Shown here: piece after piece, positions 26,642-34,196 of the stretch
How positions within the stretch are numbered: the first letter of the stretch is position 1
Layout of the letters: every line of letters begins with the position of its first letter
From: CAYGTO01 sp964352815
GTDB taxonomy: Bacteria; Pseudomonadota; Alphaproteobacteria; Rickettsiales; UBA3002
DNA length: 64,000 bases
Assembly: GCA_964352815.1 (NCBI GenBank)
Contig: CAYGTO010000008.1
Coordinates: 33,549-97,548, forward strand
Direction of reading: 5' to 3'
The notes under the pieces: model-generated
The model's database searches: none
What the model saw: the letters and a program-made list of their open reading frames with translations, nothing else
Told to the model about the DNA's origin: nothing
Position numbers and translations under genes: made by a program

Positions 26642-28603
26642 TCATTCCTTTGTCGGTTGATTAGGTGAGGCAGCACCATCAGCGGCTTTATCATCACCGG
26701 ATGCTGGATCGGCTTCTGGGAGAGGCTCTGCTCCTGTGTTTTCTGATTTCGGCAGCGGCAGCGAAGAATCTGTTTCAACTGCAACGGGAGGTTCGTTGGT
26801 GCTATCCCCTGCGGCGGGCGGGTTGACCGTTACGGTGTCGTCACTGGCTTCCGCGTCATTTGTCTCCATAGACCCAGTTTCTTCTGCAAATCCATTTTCT
26901 GGAAGCTGATTCAGGCGTATTTCCACGCGCTGGAAGCTATTGATTCCATTATTACGTTCATCTTGACGTTGGCGAAAGCTACGATATTCTGAACGTGATT
27001 CTGCCTCAATGCCTGCGGCCTTGATTTGCTCTAGTATGTTATTGGCGCGGCGATAGGCAAGTGACGTGTTATTGAACTGATCAAACTCACCTACCGTGCT
27101 GGCAAATCCTACCACCGTGACCTGCCGTGCCTCCCAGCGGCGGAGCGTCCAGATAATGTCCGTAATTTTCTCTGCTTCTGTTTCGGACGGTTTATCCGCG
27201 CCCATCTCATAATAGATAAACGGCAATGCCTGATGCGGCGGAATCACCTTCACCGTCCAACCCGGATAACGTTCGCGCAGGTTAGTTTCAAACTGGTGCA
27301 GGGTAAGGATGGTCACGCCTTTAGCTGGTTTCGGGTAAATTGCCGCCAGCTTGTTTTCCACGTCCACCTTGATGTATTCTGTGGGGAAGAAGGTGGCTTG
27401 CTTTAGGGCGTTGGTCATTTCTTCCGTGCGCGTCCAGCGCGGCTGCTGCACCTGCAAGGTAGAAGCGATGGTGTTTTCAGCTTGCGGTTTTGGCACAGTA
27501 TCCTCGATCACTTCATGTGCTACCACCACCTGATCCAGCGAGAATGTCATGTCATTACCGGTTTTTTCTATCAGCAGTTTTTTAAGTTCTGGTTGCGCCT
27601 TAGAGCGGTATTTGGAGGTTAGCACTACAGCATCAATGCTGGTTTTCTTGTCATCTGCAAACGTGATGTTAAATACAGAGATGCGGCTGCGATCCTCGCC
27701 GAAATATTCCTTGATGGCTCCCTTCGTCACTTTGGTGATGTAGGTTTGGTAGGCAATGTCCTTGAGCGCTATACCAAGCGGCAGGGAAAGCGCACCAAAA
27801 ACAGCGATTACCAATGCCATCTGCCATGCGGTACGCTTGGACGAATGTGACTGATCAAACCCGTAGAACTTCGCCAGAAGGGTGACACTTAGTGAAATCG
27901 CCAGTAGGTTGGTCATGAACAACATGAACGCACCCTTAGCGATGGGGGCGCTGCCCGTGGCTAAACCAAACCCCACCACGGCGAGCGGTGGCATTAAGGC
28001 GGTGGCAATCGCCACGCCGACAATGGCTTCCCCCTTGCGCTTGATGACAGCGTATCCACCCGCCAACCCGGAGAAAATTGCCACCAGCAGGTCAAACAGG
28101 TTCGGCTGAGTGCGTGCCATAATCTCCGGCGTTGCGTCCGTAATCGGAGAAAAGGTGACGATCAGCCATGAAATGGCGAGCGCCATCGCTACACCGGAAA
28201 GGAGCCCCTCCAGCGCTTTTTTCATCTGCCGTACATCAAGCAGGCAGAGAGAGAAGCCCAGCGACATGATGGGAGCCATAAGAGGAGAAATCAACATTGC
28301 GCCAATAACTACTGCGGGAGAAGAAAGCAGCAGTCCCAACATGGCAATCGCGCAGGACATGATGATCATGAAAGAATAGCGCGAGGTCAACCTTCCCTCG
28401 CTTTTTACATGAAGGACAACCTCATCGTGATCTACCTTGGCGACATATTTTCCCTTCCACCATTGCCGCAGCCAGCGCAGCCGTGCACGCACGCCAAAAG
28501 CAGTGTCCGATTCGGCAATCTGCTCAAATTTTTCCTGAGCAGCAGAAACTACGGTAATCCCGTGTTTCTTGATGGAATCAATCACCTTTTCTTTCTGACT
28601 CAT
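26642..28603 (-). CDS. DUF389 membrane protein fused to an OmpA-like domain
   Basis: This 653-residue protein has an N-terminal DUF389 region with about six membrane helices. They include FMIIMSCAIAMLGLLLSS, VVIGAMLISPLMAPIMSLGF, LFDLLVAIFSGLAGGYAVI and GVAIATALMPPLAVVGFGLA, with the family's GAMLISPLM and ATALMPPLA motifs. A later segment (about residues 490-575) resembles an OmpA C-terminal peptidoglycan-binding domain: VTVVGFASTVGEFDQFNNTS, AYRRANNILEQIKAAGI, QRVEIRL. The last 75 residues are Pro/Glu/Asp-rich and likely disordered. The fusion suggests a cell-wall-tethered inner-membrane protein. Its start overlaps the HTH gene in an ATGA junction. Confidence 0.8.
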   Translation of the reverse strand: MSQKEKVIDSIKKHGITVVSAAQEKFEQIAESDTAFGVRARLRWLRQWWKGKYVAKVDHDEVVLHVKSEGRLTSRYSFMIIMSCAIAMLGLLLSSPAVVIGAMLISPLMAPIMSLGFSLCLLDVRQMKKALEGLLSGVAMALAISWLIVTFSPITDATPEIMARTQPNLFDLLVAIFSGLAGGYAVIKRKGEAIVGVAIATALMPPLAVVGFGLATGSAPIAKGAFMLFMTNLLAISLSVTLLAKFYGFDQSHSSKRTAWQMALVIAVFGALSLPLGIALKDIAYQTYITKVTKGAIKEYFGEDRSRISVFNITFADDKKTSIDAVVLTSKYRSKAQPELKKLLIEKTGNDMTFSLDQVVVAHEVIEDTVPKPQAENTIASTLQVQQPRWTRTEEMTNALKQATFFPTEYIKVDVENKLAAIYPKPAKGVTILTLHQFETNLRERYPGWTVKVIPPHQALPFIYYEMGADKPSETEAEKITDIIWTLRRWEARQVTVVGFASTVGEFDQFNNTSLAYRRANNILEQIKAAGIEAESRSEYRSFRQRQDERNNGINSFQRVEIRLNQLPENGFAEETGSMETNDAEASDDTVTVNPPAAGDSTNEPPVAVETDSSLPLPKSENTGAEPLPEADPASGDDKAADGAASPNQPTKE

Positions 28604-28803
28604 GACACCTTCCTGCGTTGATTATGTTGTTCGGCCAACCAACGCTGCACCTCAGCAATGCTAAAGCGCCACGACCCACCCAGTTTATAGGCAGGGATGC
28701 GTTGCTCCGCTGCCATTTTATAAATCGTCTTTTCCGCAATACACAGCAGGCGCGCAATTTCCTTAATCGTCACCAGCCCGACATCTTGCTGAATCGGTTC
28801 CAT
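28600..28803 (-). CDS. Small excisionase/MerR-like helix-turn-helix protein
   Basis: This 67-residue DNA-binding protein has the HTH_17/excisionase pattern: LVTIKEIARLLCIAEKTIYK for the helix-turn-helix, followed by the wing IPAYKLGGSWRFSIAEVQRWL. It is the first gene of the operon with the DUF389-OmpA gene (ATGA overlap) and the amidotransferase, so it may regulate that operon. It could also serve as an excisionase. An inverted repeat surrounds its start codon. Confidence 0.8.
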   Translation of the reverse strand: MEPIQQDVGLVTIKEIARLLCIAEKTIYKMAAEQRIPAYKLGGSWRFSIAEVQRWLAEQHNQRRKVS

Positions 28804-28841
28804 TCTCTAACCCTCTGGTTATTTCTAATTTTCAGAGAATG
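28801..28841. promoter_or_regulatory. Inverted repeat over the HTH gene start
   Basis: CATTCTCT at 28801-28808, which includes the start codon, and AGAGAATG at 28834-28841 form 8-bp arms with a 25-nt centre. The layout could be a binding site for the HTH protein itself or a hairpin masking its translation start. This rests only on sequence symmetry. Confidence 0.35.
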
Positions 28842-29037
28842 GAGAAAATATAGAAAATACGGACGGAGTCAAATGGAACATTATCGAGGATATAAAATAA
28901 AGGTTTAGGAGCACGGCTGTTGTTTTTAGAAATGATAATGCTATTCTGCCCACTGCGGCTAGGGTAGCTCCTGAACGTCGTTTCCCTGAACGGCTGCCGC
29001 TTCTTTTTTTCAGGGATAATGATGCATCAGGGAGCAT

Positions 29038-29763
29038 ATGGCGGATACGAATACACCCGAACTCTATACATTTGACGAGGCAATGCTGCGTTACATAGCG
29101 CAGGATAGCAATCTGCAAAACACGCTGAAAATCATGCAGATTGAGCAGGAGCAACTGCTGAAGAATCGCCCGCCTGATACCAGTGAGTATAAAATGCCAT
29201 CGATGCTGGATCATGATTATTTCCAGCAGTGTGATGAATTGGCAGAATTACAGCGTGCGCAGCAGCTTTTCCAGCGAGAAGTTCAGACACAGGAAGCCGA
29301 TAAGCAACGGTTCCTGATGCATGTGTGGAAATATCTGCGCAGGGATTTACGCGCTGGGCGGGTGACTGCTTATACAGTAGATAAAAAGGAAAATCTTGCA
29401 CCCATCAACCGACTGAAATGGGCCTTGCTGGATTATAAGCCGGAGCAGAAAATCTTCAAAGGCGCGGGGATGAAATATGAGAACCTAGCTTTTGCTTTTA
29501 CATCTGAAATCACAGTCCCTGTCGAAATTGCTGCACCACAGGCTCCCGGTCGCCCGAACTACACCAACTGGGTCGTGCAGGAATTTGAGCGTCGCGCAGA
29601 CGCAGGTGAGTTGATGAACACATGGGATGAAGAAATGGCCCATCTGCACCAGTGGTATAACCAGCAGTGCGACGATCAGAAACAGCACATCCAGCTAAAA
29701 ACCGTCAAAAACAAGATTACACAGTCAGAATTCAACCGCCGCAAAGAAAAAATACCTGCCTGA
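29038..29763 (+). CDS. Unrecognised element-encoded protein
   Basis: This 241-residue charged protein begins MADTNTPELYTFDEAML. It is rich in Gln, Glu and Lys with likely long helices (about residues 40-90 and 190-235) and has no membrane segment or signal. Its AGGGAG ribosome site lies 4 nt before the ATG. It stands alone in the element between the cargo and replication halves, divergent from the HTH gene. I recognise no domain. A DNA-binding or regulatory role is possible but unsupported. Confidence 0.6.
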   Translation: MADTNTPELYTFDEAMLRYIAQDSNLQNTLKIMQIEQEQLLKNRPPDTSEYKMPSMLDHDYFQQCDELAELQRAQQLFQREVQTQEADKQRFLMHVWKYLRRDLRAGRVTAYTVDKKENLAPINRLKWALLDYKPEQKIFKGAGMKYENLAFAFTSEITVPVEIAAPQAPGRPNYTNWVVQEFERRADAGELMNTWDEEMAHLHQWYNQQCDDQKQHIQLKTVKNKITQSEFNRRKEKIPA

Positions 29764-29767
29764 TTCC

Positions 29768-29862
29768 AACTATAAATAGTTTGGGGCGGCATTAAATGTC
29801 CTTATGGTTTATAGTCATTATATTTCAATGCTCTATCAAAATACAGCGATTCTTTTATAGTC
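29768..29862. promoter_or_regulatory. AT-rich region with short repeats before the replication operon
   Basis: The palindrome AACTAT-AA-ATAGTT (29768-29781) is followed by two direct copies of TTTATAGTC (29808-29816 and 29854-29862), spaced 46 bp. The region lies 70-170 bp before the AlpA-like gene and could hold promoter and operator sites. No clear -35/-10 pair can be picked. Confidence 0.3.
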
Positions 29863-29935
29863 CTATTAATGGCTCTGCAATCCATCATCCTGACAGGCAT
29901 CAACGCTTGTTCAACCGCAATGACGGAGGATGCAC

Positions 29936-30205
29936 ATGGATCGCAAATATCCCACCCACATACCGCAGGATCGACCGGATGATCTGGTCTATCTGACGGA
30001 AAAAGATGTTGCCGCTATTACCGGGCGCAGCATCGCAACGCTCAGAAGTGATCGACTCAATCACGCGGGCATTCCCTTTCACAAGGTCGGACGGAGCATC
30101 CGCTATAAATTGTCGGACGTGAAATCCTACATGGCCGCATGCCGTAAGCCTCTCGAAGAAAGCAGCCTGTCCAATCGCCTCATCAACCCCGAAGGCGAGG
30201 TATAA
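29936..30205 (+). CDS. AlpA-like helix-turn-helix protein
   Basis: This 89-residue DNA-binding protein contains LVYLTEKDVAAITGRSIATL, a winged-HTH motif of the AlpA/excisionase class, followed by IPFHKVGRSIRYKLSDVKSYM as the wing. Such proteins regulate or assist excision of integrated elements. GGAGGA (29925-29930) overlaps an ATG at 29930 but sits 5 nt before the ATG at 29936, so 29936 is the better start. The prim-pol/helicase gene follows 3 nt after its stop. Confidence 0.82.
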   Translation: MDRKYPTHIPQDRPDDLVYLTEKDVAAITGRSIATLRSDRLNHAGIPFHKVGRSIRYKLSDVKSYMAACRKPLEESSLSNRLINPEGEV

Positions 30206-30208
30206 CGC

Positions 30209-32437
30209 GTGGCCGACCTCTCGACACATCCCTTCACCATATTGCGCAATCTCGGCTGGAGTGTTTTTCCAGCGCGGCGGGATGCAAATAATCCTGCGCG
30301 TAACAAGGAGCCATTGGTGGCGTGGAAGCGCTATCAGCAAAAGCGTTCCAGCTACACATTATGCGAGCAATGGGACGCAGCGGGCAATCACAATCTGGCG
30401 GTGGTGACCGGACGTATCTCTGGTATCTGGGTGCTGGATATTGATGGCGATGCAGGTAAAGAAACGCTTGCCAGACTCATCGATCAGCATGGGCCATTGC
30501 CGGAAACCACCTCCGTTAGAACCGGCAGCGGCGGACTGCATTATTATTTCCGTTTCCCGGAGTCAGAACAGGTTGATATCCGCAATATGGTTAAACAAGA
30601 CCGGCTGGCAAACGCATTGCCCGGTATCGATGTGCGCGGCGATGGTGGCTATGTTATTGCACCGCCCTCGATTCATGAAACTGGCAATGCCTATGAATGG
30701 CTGGTACCGCCCTCACAGGACAATCTGAAAGATGCGCCGGACTGGCTTCTGGATATCGCTGACCGCTCACGCACAAATGATGCTGCGCCATTGTTGGAAC
30801 ACAAGACAGACTCTGACCCTACGCCAGATGCATTAGAGAAATTCAAGGAACGTCAGCTGAACCGTTTGCGCAAAGCAACCAATGGCTCGCGCAATGATAT
30901 GCTCAATAAGGTTACCTTCCTGCTGGCCCAGAAAATCCCCTTCGGACTGGATCGTGAGACAACCCTCCGGGACATTACCGATATTGCGCATCAGATCGGG
31001 CTGGATGACGCGGAAATCACCCACACGATGGAAAGTGCTGTCAATGCCGGTCTGGCACAGCCCAGCAATGCTCTGAAACCCCGCAGTCCTGCCACACCTA
31101 AACTCCCTAAATCTTCCTGCCAGATTGAGGCTGGTGACATGCATCAGGTGCAATCGCTGCATCTTAGTCTCGCATTGGAAGCGATTGAAACCGTTGGCTC
31201 GAGCGACCTGATTTATACACGCAACCGGTTTTATCACTGGCCGAAAGGCATTGGTTATTGGCAGGTGCTCGATGACCGGGAATTGCGCCGGGTGGTGCAT
31301 CGTATTGGCTCCAATATCCCCAAACTTAGCAAAAATATGGTGGATTCTGTCTGCGATATGGTGCGCACCGAAGTCACCGTCAAGCACAGCATTTTCAATC
31401 AGCACAATGAGCTGGTGGTTAATTGCAGGAATGGTGAACTGCATTTTGAGAATGGTGCATTCCGGCTCAAACCACACAAGCGCGAACATTATCTGACCTA
31501 TCAAATACCGGTGACATATGACCCAAATGCCACCGCCGAGCGGTTCATGCAATTTCTGCTGGAGATATTTGAGGGCGATGCGGATCGGTCTGCCAAGTCG
31601 CAGGTATTGCTGGAGATGATTGGCTACACGCTGCTTTCCACCTGTGCATTTGAAAAATTTATCATACTGATTGGCAATGGTGCGAATGGTAAATCAGTGC
31701 TGCTGAAAGTGCTGACGACACTCATCGGCCCGTCCTTTGTTTCTGCGGTCACGCCATCACAATTTGATAATCGCTTCCAGCGGGCGCATCTGGATGGCAA
31801 ACAGGCCAATATTGTGACCGAACTGGCCGAAGGCGGCGAGATTGCCGAAGCCACACTGAAAGCCATTGTCAGCGGTGAAGTTATTACCGCCGAGCATAAG
31901 CACAAGCCACCGTTTGAGTTTCGTCCCACCTGTACCTGCTGGTTTGGAACCAACCACATGCCGCAGACGCGTGACTTCTCCGATGCCATGACACGTCGTG
32001 CCATCATTCTCACCTTCAACCGCAAATTTGAGGGCGATAATTGCGATCCGCATCTATCAGAAAAACTGATCGCTGAACTGCCGGGCATTCTGAATCTCGC
32101 ACTTCAGGCCATCAGTGGCGTGCTGGATCAGAAGGCATTTACCGAACCGGCATCCAGCTTAGAGGCAAAAGCCAACTGGAAGCTGGAGTCCGATCAGGTG
32201 GCGCAGTTTATTGATGAATGCTGCTTGCTGCACAAGGATTATGAGACGCCATCTAACGAGGTTTATACCCGATACAAAAGCTGGGCGCAGGAGGCGGGCA
32301 GCTTCCGCCCGCTCAATCGCAAGAATTTTACTAACCGGCTCAAGCGCTTTGGTGTGGAGCCGTTTAAAGGCACCGGAGGTAAACGGATGCTGTTCGGTAT
32401 CCGGCTGTTGCCCAATTACGATGGAGGTCCGGCATGA
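30209..32437 (+). CDS. Prim-pol / D5-N / SF3 helicase replication protein
   Basis: This 742-residue replication initiator begins with a bifunctional primase-polymerase domain: the acidic motif DID at 77-79 in VLDIDGD, GGLHYYFRFP with H111, and GIDVRGDGGYVIAPPS at 139-154. A D5-N-type region follows, then an SF3 helicase with Walker A GNGANGKS at 489-496, an acidic B region (ANIVTELAEGG) and the sensor WFGTNH at 578-583. It would prime and unwind element DNA. It starts with GTG at 30209. Such proteins are typical of phage satellites, plasmids and integrative elements that replicate on their own after excision. Confidence 0.92.
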   Translation: MADLSTHPFTILRNLGWSVFPARRDANNPARNKEPLVAWKRYQQKRSSYTLCEQWDAAGNHNLAVVTGRISGIWVLDIDGDAGKETLARLIDQHGPLPETTSVRTGSGGLHYYFRFPESEQVDIRNMVKQDRLANALPGIDVRGDGGYVIAPPSIHETGNAYEWLVPPSQDNLKDAPDWLLDIADRSRTNDAAPLLEHKTDSDPTPDALEKFKERQLNRLRKATNGSRNDMLNKVTFLLAQKIPFGLDRETTLRDITDIAHQIGLDDAEITHTMESAVNAGLAQPSNALKPRSPATPKLPKSSCQIEAGDMHQVQSLHLSLALEAIETVGSSDLIYTRNRFYHWPKGIGYWQVLDDRELRRVVHRIGSNIPKLSKNMVDSVCDMVRTEVTVKHSIFNQHNELVVNCRNGELHFENGAFRLKPHKREHYLTYQIPVTYDPNATAERFMQFLLEIFEGDADRSAKSQVLLEMIGYTLLSTCAFEKFIILIGNGANGKSVLLKVLTTLIGPSFVSAVTPSQFDNRFQRAHLDGKQANIVTELAEGGEIAEATLKAIVSGEVITAEHKHKPPFEFRPTCTCWFGTNHMPQTRDFSDAMTRRAIILTFNRKFEGDNCDPHLSEKLIAELPGILNLALQAISGVLDQKAFTEPASSLEAKANWKLESDQVAQFIDECCLLHKDYETPSNEVYTRYKSWAQEAGSFRPLNRKNFTNRLKRFGVEPFKGTGGKRMLFGIRLLPNYDGGPA

Positions 32438-32550
32438 GTGGCGCAAGTGGCGCGTGGCCTAATTACACGCCTATTACACATACCCTACATCACCATTCGC
32501 GCTCGCGCATATGTGTAAGTGCAATAGCAGCAACCGCCACTTACGCCACT
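32437..32550. repeat. Inverted repeat between helicase and coiled-coil genes
   Basis: AGTGGCGCAAGTGGCG (32437-32452) is matched 15 of 16 by the reverse complement of CGCCACTTACGCCACT (32535-32550). Each arm is itself a direct duplication of AGTGGCG. It lies in the only sizeable gap of the replication operon and starts at the helicase stop. It may be a replication origin with iteron-like sites, or a large hairpin. Confidence 0.55.
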
Positions 32551-32600
32551 ACCGCCATCAATCCCTTTTTTATCCCTCAACCCCAACAGGAGAACCAACC

Positions 32601-33253
32601 ATGACAACACTTAAACAATTACAGGAAATGGAACCGCGCACTTTGCGTCTAAACATTGAGACGTATCTCTCAGCCATGATCGATAGTGCAAAAGACCCAA
32701 AGCCTATCCAAAAGCGGCTGGAAGAGTATATCGCACAGGGCAGCATCTATCTCAAGCATTTGCGAAGCCTAATCCGCAATATGCAAAGAGAGCGTACGGA
32801 GATCATGCTCAGTAGTGAGGCATCCGCAAAGCAATTTAAGGAGGATATGTCGCGCTGGGAGCTGGCCATTGAACGCATTGAAGCCGGTGTAGCAGCCTGT
32901 GAGAAGCGGTTGCCGGAAGCCAGAAAACTATGTGATGACGCACATAAACGCATCCTGAGTGTGGTTGGCAAACGTGCCGAATTGAAAAGTTGCTGCAAAG
33001 CTATGAGAATCAGGCACGTGATCTGGCACGCACCACCCAATCGATTCAGCTCATTACTAATGAATTTAGCGCATGCAACCGGCTGGGCCATGAGTATGTG
33101 GTGATCGACGATTACCGTGGCACCAAGGATTACGACGCCATGGCTCATGCCTGCCGCGCAGGTGATCTGATTCTCACGGAAGCAGTGCTACCGGATATTT
33201 CCAAAGAAAAGACCTACCACGTCTTTTATGGCGCATTTGACGTTGAACAATAG
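32601..33253 (+). pseudogene. Coiled-coil protein, interrupted by a -1 frameshift
   Basis: The reading frame starts MTTLKQLQEMEPRTLRLNIE at 32601 after AGGAGA and encodes a long coiled coil rich in Glu, Arg, Lys and Leu. After GKRAEL (about 32982) the frame is lost. The next frame supplies KLLQSYENQARDLARTTQSI through to GAFDVEQ at 33253. Restoring one base in the TTGAAAAG tract would join them as GKRAELEKLLQSYENQ, which continues the heptads smoothly, for about 217 residues. Either the gene is broken or a base is missing from the assembly. No function is recognised; a structural role beside the protease-like gene is possible. Confidence 0.65.
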
Positions 33254-33272
33254 AGGCGATGGGGATTGGACG

Positions 33273-33890
33273 ATGGATTATCTCCACGGTGATAAAAGAA
33301 GAAAGCGGCAAATGCTGGTGCGCTGGACATCCGGCATGACCAAGCTGGATAGCGCATTCAGCGTGATCTTTAAGAGCCGGTTTGCGGAATATCCAAACAA
33401 CATGCTGGAACTGTCTCTGACACAGGGTATTCCGTTTCTGCTGGAACACCAGAAGAATCATGTAATCGGCACTGTAACGAGCGTGTTCTTCACCCGCTGC
33501 CGCCTGACTAAGCGCCATGTAGGTAAAGCCATCGTCCTTCTCCATAACGATCCACTGTCTGCGGAAGTGTACCATCGGTTCATTCAGACCTGTGAGTTCC
33601 CGGCGGTGAGCATTGGTTACCATCCTGACTGGAGCAAAATGTCGGTGCGCATGAATGGCAATCACATCCATGTCACCATGAAGCAATTTACACTTGATGA
33701 GATTTCTCTCGTGCGGGTCGGTAAAGACTCCGGTGCCTACATCGAACACATCTGGGAAGAACCGCTTGTGGCAGGAGAAAATATACCCGGAATGGATGTG
33801 CGTATTCCCCTGCTGGGCAGCTCCGTGGTGAGCGCGGGTCCTCCCGGAGGGTCCCCCTACGGGTACGCCGAGGGCGCGGTTTATGGCTAG
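33273..33890 (+). CDS. HK97-type prohead-protease-like protein
   Basis: This 205-residue protein has the C-terminal signature of phage prohead proteases (peptidase U35 type): QFTLDEISLVRVGKDSGAYI, after a central barrel segment FAEYPNNMLELSLTQGIPFL and a candidate His/Ser region (PAVSIGYHPDWS). Phage versions cut the scaffold and capsid during assembly. No capsid, portal or terminase gene is nearby, so its partner is not obvious. ATG 33273 is preferred. An in-frame ATG at 33228 would overlap the previous gene and lacks a ribosome site. Confidence 0.65.
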   Translation: MDYLHGDKRRKRQMLVRWTSGMTKLDSAFSVIFKSRFAEYPNNMLELSLTQGIPFLLEHQKNHVIGTVTSVFFTRCRLTKRHVGKAIVLLHNDPLSAEVYHRFIQTCEFPAVSIGYHPDWSKMSVRMNGNHIHVTMKQFTLDEISLVRVGKDSGAYIEHIWEEPLVAGENIPGMDVRIPLLGSSVVSAGPPGGSPYGYAEGAVYG

Positions 33891-33920
33891 GCTCAGTTTG
33901 AAAATTTGCATTTCGTTTCG

Positions 33921-33947
33921 TTTTCTTGGGGGCATAAACCAAGAAAA
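33921..33947. repeat. Short hairpin-forming inverted repeat
   Basis: TTTTCTTGG (33921-33929) and CCAAGAAAA (33939-33947) are perfect 9-bp arms around a 9-nt loop. It lies between the protease-like gene and the small ORF. The stem is AT-rich and lacks a T tract, so it is not a typical terminator. A regulatory or origin role cannot be told. Confidence 0.4.
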
Positions 33948-33986
33948 TCAGACGATTAACCTCCGAAAAAGCGAAATGGGGGTATC

Positions 33987-34196
33987 ATGACCATTTCGCA
34001 GGATATTCTGGAAAAAGACGTATGCACGCTTTCCGATCAGGAATTGTTCGAGCGCATGGTCTATAAAATCAGGAAAAAGTACGACTTCCAGATATCCGAT
34101 GCGGATGCCCGCGCCGCTGCCCGTAATTTGACCGGATTCTATCAGGCATTACTTGATTTGAAGCAACAATCCGGTCATGGTAACAGCCATGAATAA
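33987..34196 (+). CDS. Small unrecognised protein next to the recombinase
   Basis: This 69-residue acidic, helical protein begins MTISQDILEKDVCTLSDQEL. It has a middle segment YKIRKKYDFQISDADARAAARNLTGFYQALLDL and no membrane segment. Its 3' end overlaps the recombinase start by 8 nt (ATGAATAA), so the two are translationally coupled. Small genes in this place are often accessory factors for serine recombinases, such as directionality factors, but nothing in the sequence proves that here. Confidence 0.6.
   Translation: MTISQDILEKDVCTLSDQELFERMVYKIRKKYDFQISDADARAAARNLTGFYQALLDLKQQSGHGNSHE

Noticed and set aside
30833..31552. Minus-strand ORF of 239 codons inside the prim-pol/helicase gene
   Set aside because: Shadow of a well-supported gene; composition typical of a reverse-frame reading.
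33174..33935. Minus-strand ORF of 253 codons opposite the protease-like gene
   Set aside because: The plus-strand frame shows a recognisable family motif and fits the operon direction; the minus frame does not.
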